14,385 nt of DNA, taken from assembly GCA_031556065.1 (NCBI GenBank), contig JAVBTR010000065.1, positions 1-14,385 of the forward strand, read 5' to 3'. The notes under the pieces were generated by a model that saw only the letters and a program-made list of their open reading frames with translations, did not search any database and was not told where the DNA came from. Shown here piece after piece: positions 1-7,895 of this stretch (the stretch's first letter is position 1; every line of letters begins with the position of its first letter). Origin of the DNA: JAVBTR01 sp031556065 (lineage in GTDB: Bacteria > Bacillota > Clostridia > Christensenellales > Aristaeellaceae). A program made the translations under genes and the position numbers.

Positions 1-63
1 GGTTTTCTAAACGGCGTTGCCAGCGGTTATCAATCCTGATCAGGCTTTCTTGGATGGGGGAGT

Positions 64-443
64 GGGACTGTGGCAGTAAGAATAAGGGATTTTCAAGGGT
101 TACTACCCTTGAATGGGTTTGGGTGAAACCCAACGTAACCTATCGAAGGTAAAACAATACCCAGGTCAAGAGAGTAAAACGATTCTTGACATCAGCTTGG
201 CTAAAAGTAAGCTGGTATCAAGGGCCGCTAACGCTGCCTTGACCTGGGTTTTGTTTTTTAGATTTCAATAGGCACGTTGGGTTCTGATCCGGTCATTCAA
301 TCGTCGCGCTGCTAATACATCGCTGGTTTCACTCCCCGACTCCGCTTCACTTTTTGCGTGCACTGCACCCGCTCAGCTACGTCGCCACACCCGCATAAGG
401 GATTTCATCCCTTATGTATCCCAACGTTTACCGCCACAGCCCC
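64..443 (+). repeat. Long structured palindromic repeat, copy 1 (MITE-like, 380 bp)
   Basis: Non-coding element bounded by imperfect terminal inverted repeats: gggactgtggc at 64-74 and gccacagcccc at 433-443. Visible structure: hairpin 94-100/105-111 (caagggt/acccttg), hairpin 114-120/126-132 (tgggttt/aaaccca), long-range stem 129-143 with 268-281, outer core stem 151-170 with 238-257, inner core stem 185-198 with 209-222 (14 bp, one mismatch), and a perfect 9-bp hairpin 394-402/408-416. The core stem is followed by ttgttttttag on plus and attgtttt on minus, so it could terminate transcription both ways. The right terminus lies 6 nt from the gyrA stop codon. Compared with copy 3 it carries about 95 extra bases (about 336-432). 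It encodes no protein and resembles no repeat family I can name. The element is seen directly; mobility and terminator roles are inferred. Confidence 0.88.
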
Positions 444-449
444 TATATC

Positions 450-2915
450 TTATTCTTCCGTGGTTTCGTCGATCTCCTCGGTTTCCTCCGCCTCGTCCTC
501 GTCCTTTTCTGCTCTGGCTACAGCCACCACCTTGGCGCTGCCGCCTACGCGCATGAGGCGTACACCCTGGGTGTTGCGGCCACAGACGCGGATATCGTCC
601 GCCGCAGTGCGGATAATGGTGCCGTCGTCGGTGATGATGAGGATGTCCTCTTCTGGCTGAACTAAGAGCTGGGCGGCCAAAAGGCCAGTTTTTTCGGTAA
701 GGTTAATGGCAATAATGCCCTTGCCGTTACGGCCCTGCTCACGGTATTCTTCAGGGTCGGTGCGCTTGCCGTAGCCGTTTTCGGTAATGGCCAGGACCTG
801 GGCCCCTTCTTCGATGGAAGCCATGTCGATAATCACGTCTTCCTCGGCCAGCTTCATGGATTTAACGCCCATGGAAACCCGGCCCATGGCCCGGATATGG
901 GATTCGGAGAAGCGGATGGCCTTGCCGTAGCGGGAGGCCAGAATCAGTTCGGCATCGCCGTTGGTAAGCTCAACCCCAACCAGCTCGTCGTCTTCCTTGA
1001 GGACGATGGCAATCAGGCCATTTTTACGCAGGTTCTGGAAATCCTCCATAGGGGTTTTCTTAATCATGCCCTGACGGGTGGCCATCACTAGGTAATGGCC
1101 GTCTGTTTGCATGGGCACGGGAATAATGTTAGTGACTTTTTCCCCGCCGGCCAACTGCAGCAGGTTTACGATGGCCGTACCGCGGGCAGTGCGGCCTGCT
1201 TCGGGAATCTGGTAGCACATAAGGGAGAAGACCCGGCCGCGGTTGGTGAAGAACATAATTTCGTCGTGGGTGGAGATTACGCGGACAGAATCGGCGTAGT
1301 CTTCATCCCTGGTGGTCATGGCTGCCACACCCTTGCCGCCGCGGTTTTGCTGCTTGTAAGTGGTTTTGGGCAGGCGTTTGATGTAGCCGAAGTGGGTCAG
1401 GGTAACCACCATATCCTCCTGGGCGATCAGGTCCGCCACGTCGATTTCGCCCTCCAGGGCGGTCAGCTCTGTCCGGCGGGGATCGGCGAACTTGTTTTTG
1501 ATTTCAAGAAGCTCGTCTTTAATAATGCTCATAAGCAGCTCTTCATCGGCTAAAATGGATTGGAGGTAAGCAATGGTCTTTTCCAGCTCCTGGTATTCTT
1601 CCATCAGCTTATCCCGTTCAAGGCCGGTCAGGCGGGCAAGGCGCATATCCAAAATGGCCTGGGCCTGCTTTTCGGAAAACTCGAAGCGTTCGATCAGGGA
1701 ATCCCGGGCAGTGGCGGTGTCCTTGCTGGCGCGGATGATTTTGACAATCTCGTCGATATGATCCAAGGCCTTTAGCAGGCCCTCCAAAATGTGAGCCCGG
1801 GCCAGTGCCTTGTCCAGATCGAACTTGGTCCGGCGGGTAACCACTTCTTTTTGGTGCTCTACATAGTGGAACAGCATTTCACGAAGGGATAATACCTTGG
1901 GTTGGCCTTTAACCAAGGCCAGCATGTTGCAGCCAAAGGTTTCTTGAAGCTGGGTGTGCTTGTAGAGGTAGTTGAGAATCACCTGGGCATGGACATCTTT
2001 TTTCAGCTCGATCACGATACGCATGCCGTTGCGGTCGGATTCGTCGCGGATATCGGAAATGCCCTCAATACGCTTTTCGTGGCACAGCTCGGCAATCTTT
2101 TCCACCAGGCGGGCCTTATTGACCATGTAAGGAATTTCGGTAACAATGATGCGGTTGCGGCCGTTTGCCATAGGCTCTATATCGGATTTCGCCCGCATGA
2201 TGATCCGGCCATGGCCGGTGTGGTAAGCTTCACGGATGCCCGCCATCCCAAGAACGGTGGCGCCGGTGGGGAAATCGGGCCCTTTGATGTGCTCCATCAA
2301 ATCTTCCATGGTGGCGTCGGGGTTATCGATCAGGCAAATGGTGCCGTCGATCACTTCGCCCAGGTTATGGGGAGGGATATTGGTGGCCATACCCACAGCG
2401 ATACCGCTGGAGCCGTTCACCAGAAGGTTGGGGTAGCGGGAAGGCAAGACGGAAGGCTGCATCAGGGTTTCGTCGAAGTTGGGGTAGAAATCCACCGTGT
2501 CTTTTTCGATTTCGCCGATTAAGTAAGGTGCCAGCTTTGACATACGCATTTCCGTATAACGCATGGCAGCGGCGCCGTCGCCGTCTACAGAGCCAAAGTT
2601 GCCCTGGCCGTCTACCAGCAGGTAACGGATAGAGAAATCCTGGGCCAAGCGCACCGAAGCGTCATACACGCTTGAATCCCCGTGGGGGTGGTATTTACCT
2701 AACACGTCGCCCACCAGACGGGCGGATTTGCGGTAGGGCTTGTCCGGTGTCATGCCCATTTCGTTCATATCGAACAGAATGCGGCGGTGCACGGGCTTGA
2801 GCCCATCACGGACATCGGGCAGGGCCCGGTTAATAATAACGGCCATGGCGTAGGACATGAAGGATTTCTTCATTTCCTCTTCCAGCTGTATGTTAATGAG
2901 CTTATCTTGAATCAT
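450..2915 (-). CDS. gyrA: DNA gyrase subunit A
   Basis: 821-aa breakage-reunion subunit of the A2B2 type II topoisomerase that introduces negative supercoils using ATP; cytoplasmic and nucleoid-associated. The N-terminal winged-helix/tower domain carries the catalytic tyrosine Tyr120 in AAMRYTEMR. The quinolone region GKYHPHGDSSVYDASVRLAQ has Ser81 and Asp85 at the positions of E. coli Ser83 and Asp87, the usual susceptible pattern. The C-terminal beta-pinwheel has a GyrA box QNRGGKG at residues 523-529, which supports GyrA over ParC; Asn at its second position is a small deviation from the common Q(R/K)RGG(R/K)G. The tail (about 795-821) is very acidic, as in many GyrA proteins. The start has a ggggag ribosome binding site and lies 18 nt after the gyrB stop codon, so the two are one operon. 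A structured repeat begins 6 nt after its stop codon. Confidence 0.98.
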   Translation of the reverse strand: MIQDKLINIQLEEEMKKSFMSYAMAVIINRALPDVRDGLKPVHRRILFDMNEMGMTPDKPYRKSARLVGDVLGKYHPHGDSSVYDASVRLAQDFSIRYLLVDGQGNFGSVDGDGAAAMRYTEMRMSKLAPYLIGEIEKDTVDFYPNFDETLMQPSVLPSRYPNLLVNGSSGIAVGMATNIPPHNLGEVIDGTICLIDNPDATMEDLMEHIKGPDFPTGATVLGMAGIREAYHTGHGRIIMRAKSDIEPMANGRNRIIVTEIPYMVNKARLVEKIAELCHEKRIEGISDIRDESDRNGMRIVIELKKDVHAQVILNYLYKHTQLQETFGCNMLALVKGQPKVLSLREMLFHYVEHQKEVVTRRTKFDLDKALARAHILEGLLKALDHIDEIVKIIRASKDTATARDSLIERFEFSEKQAQAILDMRLARLTGLERDKLMEEYQELEKTIAYLQSILADEELLMSIIKDELLEIKNKFADPRRTELTALEGEIDVADLIAQEDMVVTLTHFGYIKRLPKTTYKQQNRGGKGVAAMTTRDEDYADSVRVISTHDEIMFFTNRGRVFSLMCYQIPEAGRTARGTAIVNLLQLAGGEKVTNIIPVPMQTDGHYLVMATRQGMIKKTPMEDFQNLRKNGLIAIVLKEDDELVGVELTNGDAELILASRYGKAIRFSESHIRAMGRVSMGVKSMKLAEEDVIIDMASIEEGAQVLAITENGYGKRTDPEEYREQGRNGKGIIAINLTEKTGLLAAQLLVQPEEDILIITDDGTIIRTAADDIRVCGRNTQGVRLMRVGGSAKVVAVARAEKDEDEAEETEEIDETTEE

Positions 2916-2933
2916 TGGTTTGCTCCCCTTCCC

Positions 2934-4907
2934 TTACACGTCTAAATCTTTAACCAGCAGGGCGTTTTCTTCGATGAATTCCCGGCGGGGTTCCACCTTA
3001 TCGCCCATGAGCAGGTCGAAGATTGAATCGGCTTCCATGGCATCCTCCATGGATACGCGCATCATGGTACGTGTTTCGGGGTTCATGGTGGTTTGCCAGA
3101 GCTGTTCCGCAGACATTTCGCCCAGGCCTTTGTAGCGCTGAATTTCGGGCTTGGGGGTGCGGCCAATTTCGGAAAGCAGCTTTTCCAGCTCCTGGTCGTT
3201 ATAGACATAGTGTTCCTGCTTGCCGCGAGTGACCTTGTACAGGGGCGGCATAGCGATGTATACATACCCGCCTTCGATCAGAGGGCGCATGTAGCGGTAG
3301 AAGAAGGTGAGCATCAGAATACGGATGTGGCTTCCGTCCACGTCCGCGTCTGTCATGCAGACAATGCGGTGGTAGCGCAGCTTTTCAGCGTTGAAATCAT
3401 CCCCGATGCCGCAGCCAAAGGCAGTGATCATGGCTTTGATTTCCGCGTTGGCCAACGCTTTATCTAAGCGGGTTTTTTCCACGTTCAGGATTTTGCCCCG
3501 AAGAGGCAGAATGGCCTGGAAGTGCCGGTCCCGACCTGTTTTGGCGGAGCCGCCTGCGGAATCGCCCTCAACCATGAAAATTTCGCACTTGCTAGGGTCC
3601 CGCTCGGAGCAGTCGGCCAGTTTGCCGGGCAGGCTGGCGGATTCCAGAACCGTCTTGCGGCGGGTTAAATCCCGGGCCTTTCTGGCGGCTTCACGTGCCC
3701 GGGCCGCGCCTAAACAGCGTTCCAGAATGGCTTTGCCGATATTGGGGTTTTCTTCAAGATGGGTGGCCAGCTGATCCGCCACCAGGCTATCCACAATACC
3801 ACGAACTTCGCTGTTGCCCAGCTTGGATTTGGTCTGCCCTTCGAACTGGGGTTCCGTTAATTTAACGGATACGATGGCCGCCAGGGATTCGCGAACATCC
3901 TCGCCCTTTAAGTTGGCGTCGGCATCCTTTAAAATCTTGTGCTTGCGGCCATAGTCGTTGATTACCCTTGTCAAAGCAGTACCAAAGCCCACTAAGTGGG
4001 TGCCACCCTCAGGGGTGTGAATGTTATTGGCGAAGGTGTAAATGCTTTCGGAATAGCTGTCATTATATTGGAGGGCCACCTCTACGGTGGTGGTGTTTTT
4101 AAGGCCCTGGATGTAGATAGGCTCGGGGAACAGAACTTCCTTGGTACGGTTAATGTATTTAACAAATTCACGGATGCCGCCCTCGTAGTGGAATGCCCGC
4201 TCCTTGGGTTCTTCAGGGCGTTCGTCCCGCAACTGAATGCGGATGCCAGCGTTTAAGAAAGCCATTTCCCGCATGCGAACCTTAAGCACATCGTACTGAA
4301 AATCCCCGGTTTCGAAGATGCCATCGGGGTTTTCTTCTGTTTTCACATCGGGCATAAAGCAAATGGTGGTGCCGGTACGGTCGGTTTCGCCTACCACCTT
4401 CAGATCGTATAAAATCTTGCCCCGTTGGTATTCCTGCTGGTGAATCTTGCCGTCCTGGTATACGTTTACCTGCATATGGGAGCTAAGCGCGTTCACAACG
4501 GAAGCGCCCACCCCATGGAGGCCGCCGGAAACCTTGTATCCGCCGCCGCCAAACTTGCCCCCGGCGTGAAGGACTGTTAAACAGACTTCTACTGCGGGGC
4601 GGCCCATTTTCGGGTGAATGCCCACAGGGAACCCACGGCCATTGTCTTCAACCTTAAGGGAACCGTCTTTTAAAATGGTTACGTGAATATCGGTACAGAA
4701 GCCCGCCAAGGCTTCATCGATAGCGTTATCGACGATTTCGTACACCAAATGGTGCAGGCCGCGGTAATCGGTGGAGCCGATGTACATACCGGGGCGTTTG
4801 CGCACGGCTTCAAGCCCTTCAAGCACCTGAATCTGCGTTTCATCGTATTGGTTTTCCTGCCCTTGAAGGTTCTCATTGAGCGTTTCGGGCTGCATATTTT
4901 CTGTCAT
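2934..4907 (-). CDS. gyrB: DNA gyrase subunit B
   Basis: ATPase and TOPRIM subunit of DNA gyrase, 657 aa from the chosen start. The GHKL ATPase domain shows EIVDNAIDEA (catalytic Glu57, Mg-binding Asn61), DNGRGFPVGIHP (about 88-99) and GGGGYKVSGGLHGVGASVVNAL (about 120-141). The TOPRIM domain shows EGDSAGGSA and the metal-binding DADVDGSHI; the GyrB tail QRYKGLGEMSAEQLW follows. An upstream in-frame ATG at 4934 would add nine residues (MDQGRQGVK). I prefer 4907 because an aaggtg ribosome binding site lies just before it, and the likely promoter (-10 at 4944-4949) would leave almost no leader for 4934. The roughly 640-660 aa length without a long insertion is typical of Firmicutes. It is cotranscribed with gyrA. 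No dnaA, dnaN or recF is adjacent, unlike the classic oriC cluster. Confidence 0.97.
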   Translation of the reverse strand: MTENMQPETLNENLQGQENQYDETQIQVLEGLEAVRKRPGMYIGSTDYRGLHHLVYEIVDNAIDEALAGFCTDIHVTILKDGSLKVEDNGRGFPVGIHPKMGRPAVEVCLTVLHAGGKFGGGGYKVSGGLHGVGASVVNALSSHMQVNVYQDGKIHQQEYQRGKILYDLKVVGETDRTGTTICFMPDVKTEENPDGIFETGDFQYDVLKVRMREMAFLNAGIRIQLRDERPEEPKERAFHYEGGIREFVKYINRTKEVLFPEPIYIQGLKNTTTVEVALQYNDSYSESIYTFANNIHTPEGGTHLVGFGTALTRVINDYGRKHKILKDADANLKGEDVRESLAAIVSVKLTEPQFEGQTKSKLGNSEVRGIVDSLVADQLATHLEENPNIGKAILERCLGAARAREAARKARDLTRRKTVLESASLPGKLADCSERDPSKCEIFMVEGDSAGGSAKTGRDRHFQAILPLRGKILNVEKTRLDKALANAEIKAMITAFGCGIGDDFNAEKLRYHRIVCMTDADVDGSHIRILMLTFFYRYMRPLIEGGYVYIAMPPLYKVTRGKQEHYVYNDQELEKLLSEIGRTPKPEIQRYKGLGEMSAEQLWQTTMNPETRTMMRVSMEDAMEADSIFDLLMGDKVEPRREFIEENALLVKDLDV

Positions 4908-4943
4908 CTTGACACCTTGCCTTCCCTGATCCAAAATCGATTT

Positions 4944-4972
4944 ATTATATCACAAAATTGGGCAAATTGAAA
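4944..4972 (-). promoter_or_regulatory. Predicted sigma-A promoter of gyrBA
   Basis: Read on the minus strand, TTTCAA (4967-4972) is followed after 17 bp by a perfect TATAAT (4944-4949). Transcription would start near 4937, about 30 nt before the preferred gyrB ATG at 4907. The -10 fits well; the -35 is weak. Inferred from motif and spacing only. Confidence 0.55.
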
Positions 4973-5046
4973 GCTTTCCTTCAATATATATGGAAAAAGG
5001 CAGTCTTGTTATATATTTAAAAAAATGCCTGGAATTGGACGCTGAA

Positions 5047-5075
5047 TTGCAAAAAGCAAATGCGTATAATATAAT
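5047..5075 (+). promoter_or_regulatory. Predicted sigma-A promoter of the membrane-protein pair
   Basis: TTGCAA (5047-5052), 17-bp spacer, TATAAT (5070-5075). A second overlapping TATAAT at 5065-5070 makes the exact -10 uncertain. It lies 31 nt before the 5107 start codon, with an aaaggaga ribosome binding site between, and is divergent from the gyrBA promoter in a 199-bp intergenic region. Confidence 0.6.
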
Positions 5076-5106
5076 GTTGTTAATTTAACAGCAAAGGAGA
5101 CGGAGA

Positions 5107-5703
5107 ATGAACGTTTTTTTTAGCCGAAAGCGCGTAATTCTTTTAGCAGTTATGCTAGTGTTGGTTTTGATAGGGCTTATGGCCTATTTCGGCAATGTGA
5201 TTGCAAAGGAGGAGATCGCTCCCCTATTCAATGACGCGACGCAAGAAATGGATGTTTTGGCAGATGGGCAGTCCTGTTTCCAAGAGTTTGTTTCGCCGGA
5301 AAGCAATATGGATAAAATCACAGTACGGGTGGCCTTTGGAAACGAGACGCCAGAAAGCGGGGAATTGCTCTTTAAGCTAAGCGAAAAGGACGGCCCCCTG
5401 GTCTTCGAACAGGCTGTGGATTTAAGCGATGTACGCAACAATGCCCCGTTGGCAGTGGCCTTTGAAGAGCAAAAGCAATCCCTTAACAAAGCATATTTGC
5501 TGGAGATTACCGCCAAGGGCCTTGGGGAAGAAGCCCCTGTAACCCTCATGGGCGGCGAGCAGGACGGGGAAAAGGTTCTGTTTTTATCCGTAGGGTATAT
5601 AACCTATAAATACCCTGTTTATTTCCTCATCAGCATGCTGATACTGGCCGTGTGCCTGGCTCCTGGGCTGGTAGCGAACGGTACGAAGGGAGCGCGGAAA
5701 TGA
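5107..5703 (+). CDS. Small membrane-anchored protein with extracytoplasmic domain, partner of DUF2142 gene
   Basis: 198-aa protein I cannot assign to a named family. It has a basic N-terminus (MNVFFSRKRV) and a hydrophobic segment at about 10-30, which could be a membrane anchor or uncleaved signal. A polar region (about 35-165) rich in predicted beta strands (VLADGQSCFQEFVSPESNMDKITVRVAFG, then SGELLFKLSEKDG) precedes a second hydrophobic segment at about 168-188 and a short basic tail (NGTKGARK). This suggests two membrane spans holding an external beta-sandwich-like domain. The start has an aaaggaga ribosome binding site. The stop codon overlaps the next ATG (ATGA), indicating translational coupling with the DUF2142-type protein. 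The neighbour also begins with one span plus an external domain, so the two may form a complex. Function is unknown; a role in surface polysaccharide or polymer handling is inference from context. Confidence 0.82.
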   Translation: MNVFFSRKRVILLAVMLVLVLIGLMAYFGNVIAKEEIAPLFNDATQEMDVLADGQSCFQEFVSPESNMDKITVRVAFGNETPESGELLFKLSEKDGPLVFEQAVDLSDVRNNAPLAVAFEEQKQSLNKAYLLEITAKGLGEEAPVTLMGGEQDGEKVLFLSVGYITYKYPVYFLISMLILAVCLAPGLVANGTKGARK

Positions 5704-7436
5704 AAAGAACGTTAAAAATCGTTTTATATGTGTTCATTGTGCTGGCGCTGGTGGCCGCTTCGGTCTATGCGGGCTACCATATTCCTCTGAGAACCAAATT
5801 GGAAGCGAAAAACTTTTCTAGCGCCGATGAGCGGCCCGAAGGCGTCTTCCCCTCGGACTGGGACGAGGAAACGGAAATGTTCTACATGGAGAGCAACGAA
5901 TTCCCAACCGGACAGGATGCCCTGTGGATGACCTATAACGCGGCCGTGGAGGACCAGGGCCTGGTGATTATGCTGGACAGCCAATGGGAAGAAGTAAGCC
6001 GGGCACAGCTTGCCTTCGAACAGGGCCGGAATGAAATCGAAATTGAATTCCCTGAAGACGCTGTATCCTTTAAGCTTCTGACCCAAGGAGAAGAAACCGG
6101 CTTTGCCGGCATGGGCGTCATTGATTCTACGGGCTTCAACTGGAAGATCGCCTGCTATATGCTTATTTTGCTCAATGGCTTGACCCTATTGATCTTGTTT
6201 TGGAAGGCCATTAAAACCCGGCCGGAAATGGGTTTTTTAATCGCGGCCATCTGTGTGATGCTGGTTATGTTCATCTGGATGCCGCTAAATGAAGACATTG
6301 TTTGGGATGGGGGCATCCACCGGGAAAAAACCGAGCGGCTTGTCTATATCGGGGCGGATATCTCTTTAAATGAAGGCCTGGTTAACCTTTCGCTAAACGA
6401 TGTGGGCTATTTCCCCGGTTCTATTGGCATGCGGCTGGGGCTGCTGCTGACAGACGACCTGAACGGTTCGTTCCTTTTTACAAGGATTTTCAATGCTTTA
6501 ACCTATATCGCAGCTTGCTATTTCGCCATTAAAATGGCGGCGCGGTATAAAATGATTTTCGCTATCGCGGCGCTGATACCAACCGCCATGTTCCTAGGCA
6601 ACTCCTGCAGCTATGATTATATGGTCAACGGCTTTGTGTTCTTGTTCCTTTCCCTGGCCATCAGCGAAATACTGACGCCGGAAAAGAAGATAAGCATGGG
6701 TCGCATGAATGTGATGATGCTTTCCCTGTTCGCCGCATGCATGACCAAGGCCGTCTATATTCCGTTGGTGCTGATCCTGCTATTCATGCCCAAGGTGAAA
6801 TTCCGTTCAAGCAAGCAAGCGCTGGCCTTTAAAGCAACCATCGTATTGGTGTTCCTGGCCATCGCTGCCACCTTTGTTCTGCCCACCTTAATCGGCGGCA
6901 CCGCTGAAGGGGACAGCCGGGGCGGCGCTGTGGATCCTACCGCGCAACTGCACAGTATTTTAACCAATCCCTTCGGTTACGCGGCCTTTTTGCTTGGGGA
7001 TATCTTCAATACCTTTATGGGTAAGATCTATTATATGGGCAACAATTTTGCTTATCTGGGCGCTGGAAGCGGGGGCACTTACTGGTTTATTACGCTTTTG
7101 CTATGCTTCACCTGCCTTCAGGACGGCTATTGCGCGGACAAGCGCGTGGCACAGCTTACCTGGTGGCGGCGGCTGGCACTTTTCCTCTGCGTATTTGGCG
7201 CCGTGGTCCTGATCAACACCTCTATGTTCATTGCCTTTACCGAACCCGGAAGCAGCACCATTGCCGGGGTGCAGGCCAGGTATTTTCTTTCCCTGGTGCC
7301 TGCCACATTCATTGTATTGCAGCCCAATTTCCTTTTAAAGAAGCTGGATCTTCGCTGGGCCAACAGCCTCTTGCTGCTGGGCGGAATGGGAATCAATTTT
7401 TACTTGATATGGCAATTGCTTGTTATGATAAAGTAA
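5700..7436 (+). CDS. Polytopic membrane protein, DUF2142 type (GT-C-like)
   Basis: 578 aa from the ATG at 5700, chosen for the gggag ribosome binding site and the ATGA overlap with the upstream gene; an upstream in-frame ATG at 5652 lies inside that gene. Layout: span 1 (about 5-27), external domain (about 30-145), then about ten further hydrophobic segments to the C-terminus. Family-like marks are the acidic first-loop motif (NEDIVWDGGIHREK, with Asp203 and His207), the segment GMRLGLLLTDDLNGSFLFTRIFNALTY, and CSYDYMVNG (303-311), which matches the S-Y-D motif typical of DUF2142 proteins. That family is thought to share the GT-C glycosyltransferase architecture and often sits in surface-glycan loci, so a role in transferring sugars at the outer face is plausible but unproven. 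A structured repeat starts 7 nt after the stop codon. Confidence 0.82.
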   Translation: MKRTLKIVLYVFIVLALVAASVYAGYHIPLRTKLEAKNFSSADERPEGVFPSDWDEETEMFYMESNEFPTGQDALWMTYNAAVEDQGLVIMLDSQWEEVSRAQLAFEQGRNEIEIEFPEDAVSFKLLTQGEETGFAGMGVIDSTGFNWKIACYMLILLNGLTLLILFWKAIKTRPEMGFLIAAICVMLVMFIWMPLNEDIVWDGGIHREKTERLVYIGADISLNEGLVNLSLNDVGYFPGSIGMRLGLLLTDDLNGSFLFTRIFNALTYIAACYFAIKMAARYKMIFAIAALIPTAMFLGNSCSYDYMVNGFVFLFLSLAISEILTPEKKISMGRMNVMMLSLFAACMTKAVYIPLVLILLFMPKVKFRSSKQALAFKATIVLVFLAIAATFVLPTLIGGTAEGDSRGGAVDPTAQLHSILTNPFGYAAFLLGDIFNTFMGKIYYMGNNFAYLGAGSGGTYWFITLLLCFTCLQDGYCADKRVAQLTWWRRLALFLCVFGAVVLINTSMFIAFTEPGSSTIAGVQARYFLSLVPATFIVLQPNFLLKKLDLRWANSLLLLGGMGINFYLIWQLLVMIK

Positions 7437-7443
7437 TCTTCAG

Positions 7444-7643
7444 GGGGCTGTGGCAGTAAGAATAGGGGATTTTCAAGGGTGGTAACCCTTGAATGGGTTT
7501 GGGTGAAACCCAACGTAACCTATCGAAGAGCAAAAGCAATACCCAGGTCAAAAGAGTAAAACGATTCTTGACATCAGCTTGGCTGCAAGTAAGCGGGTAT
7601 CAAGGGCCGCTAACGCTTCCTTGACTTGGGTAGATTGCTTTCC
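7444..7643 (+). repeat. Long structured palindromic repeat, copy 2 (right end missing)
   Basis: Left terminal repeat ggggctgtggc at 7444-7454, 7 nt after the upstream stop codon. It aligns with copy 1 through both 5' hairpins and the nested core: outer stem 7532-7551 with 7621-7641, inner stem 7567-7580 with 7591-7604. Homology fades after about 7643 and no right terminal repeat is found before the tRNA, so this copy is truncated or the right half has diverged. In the outer stem the left arm aaaagcaat pairs with attgcttt, where copy 1 has aaaacaat pairing with tgtttt; this looks like a compensated change. Same orientation as copy 1. The 100 bp from 7644 to 7743 hold nothing I can recognise. 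Confidence 0.85.
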
Positions 7644-7743
7644 CTTTATGGCGATGATCTGCAGCGAATCTGCTTCATGTATCTTAAGGACTACCAAAGT
7701 CTCCCATTATTGCATTACATTTTCATTTTTTGCGATTTCGGAA

Positions 7744-7772
7744 TTGACAAACCCCGCATCGCGTGATAAGAT
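7744..7772 (+). promoter_or_regulatory. Predicted sigma-A promoter of tRNA-Val
   Basis: A perfect TTGACA (7744-7749), 17-bp spacer, then TAAGAT (7767-7772). It sits 20 nt upstream of the mature tRNA 5' end, giving a short leader for processing. The near-consensus -35 and ideal spacing fit a strong stable-RNA promoter. Confidence 0.75.
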
Positions 7773-7792
7773 ATTATTCGTCGTTAAGACGT

Positions 7793-7868
7793 GGTCTGTT
7801 GGCTCAGTTGGTAGAGCACATCGTTCACATCGATGGGGTCACTGGTTCGAGTCCAGTACAGACCACCA
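7793..7868 (+). tRNA. tRNA-Val (anticodon CAC)
   Basis: 76-nt cloverleaf with encoded CCA. Acceptor stem ggtctgt/acagacc (7 bp); D arm gctc...gagc with agttggta loop; anticodon stem catcg/cgatg with loop ttcacat, so anticodon CAC reading valine GUG; variable loop gggtc; T arm actgg-ttcgagt-ccagt; discriminator A then CCA. It is a single-gene transcription unit with its own promoter and terminator. I see no duplicated 3' end nearby that would mark an integrated element using it as an attachment site. Confidence 0.97.
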
Positions 7869-7869
7869 C

Positions 7870-7895
7870 AACCCACTCCAAAGAGTGGGTTTTTT
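7870..7895 (+). terminator. Intrinsic terminator of tRNA-Val
   Basis: Perfect 9-bp stem aacccactc (7870-7878) with gagtgggtt (7883-7891), 4-nt loop caaa, followed by an uninterrupted T run to 7895. It starts one base after the encoded CCA. Confidence 0.92.

Noticed and set aside
1..60. Possible gene ends at the left edge: a plus-strand frame stopping at 39 (GFLNGVASGYQS) and a minus-strand open frame (PIQESLIRIDNRWQRRLEN)
   Set aside because: Too short to choose between strands; the minus frame has no start codon before the repeat. Not annotated, though a plus gene ending at 39 would put another stop codon 24 nt from the repeat.
64..443. CRISPR array, riboswitch or known large ncRNA as explanation for the structured repeat
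   Set aside because: There are no short regular repeats with spacers, it lies after rather than before genes, and the hairpin layout matches no riboswitch or large ncRNA class that I can recognise.
1902..2522. 206-codon plus-strand open frame opposite gyrA (and others opposite gyrA/gyrB, e.g. 1095-1553, 3093-3467)
   Set aside because: Antisense shadows of highly conserved gyrase coding sequence, without ribosome binding sites or family resemblance.
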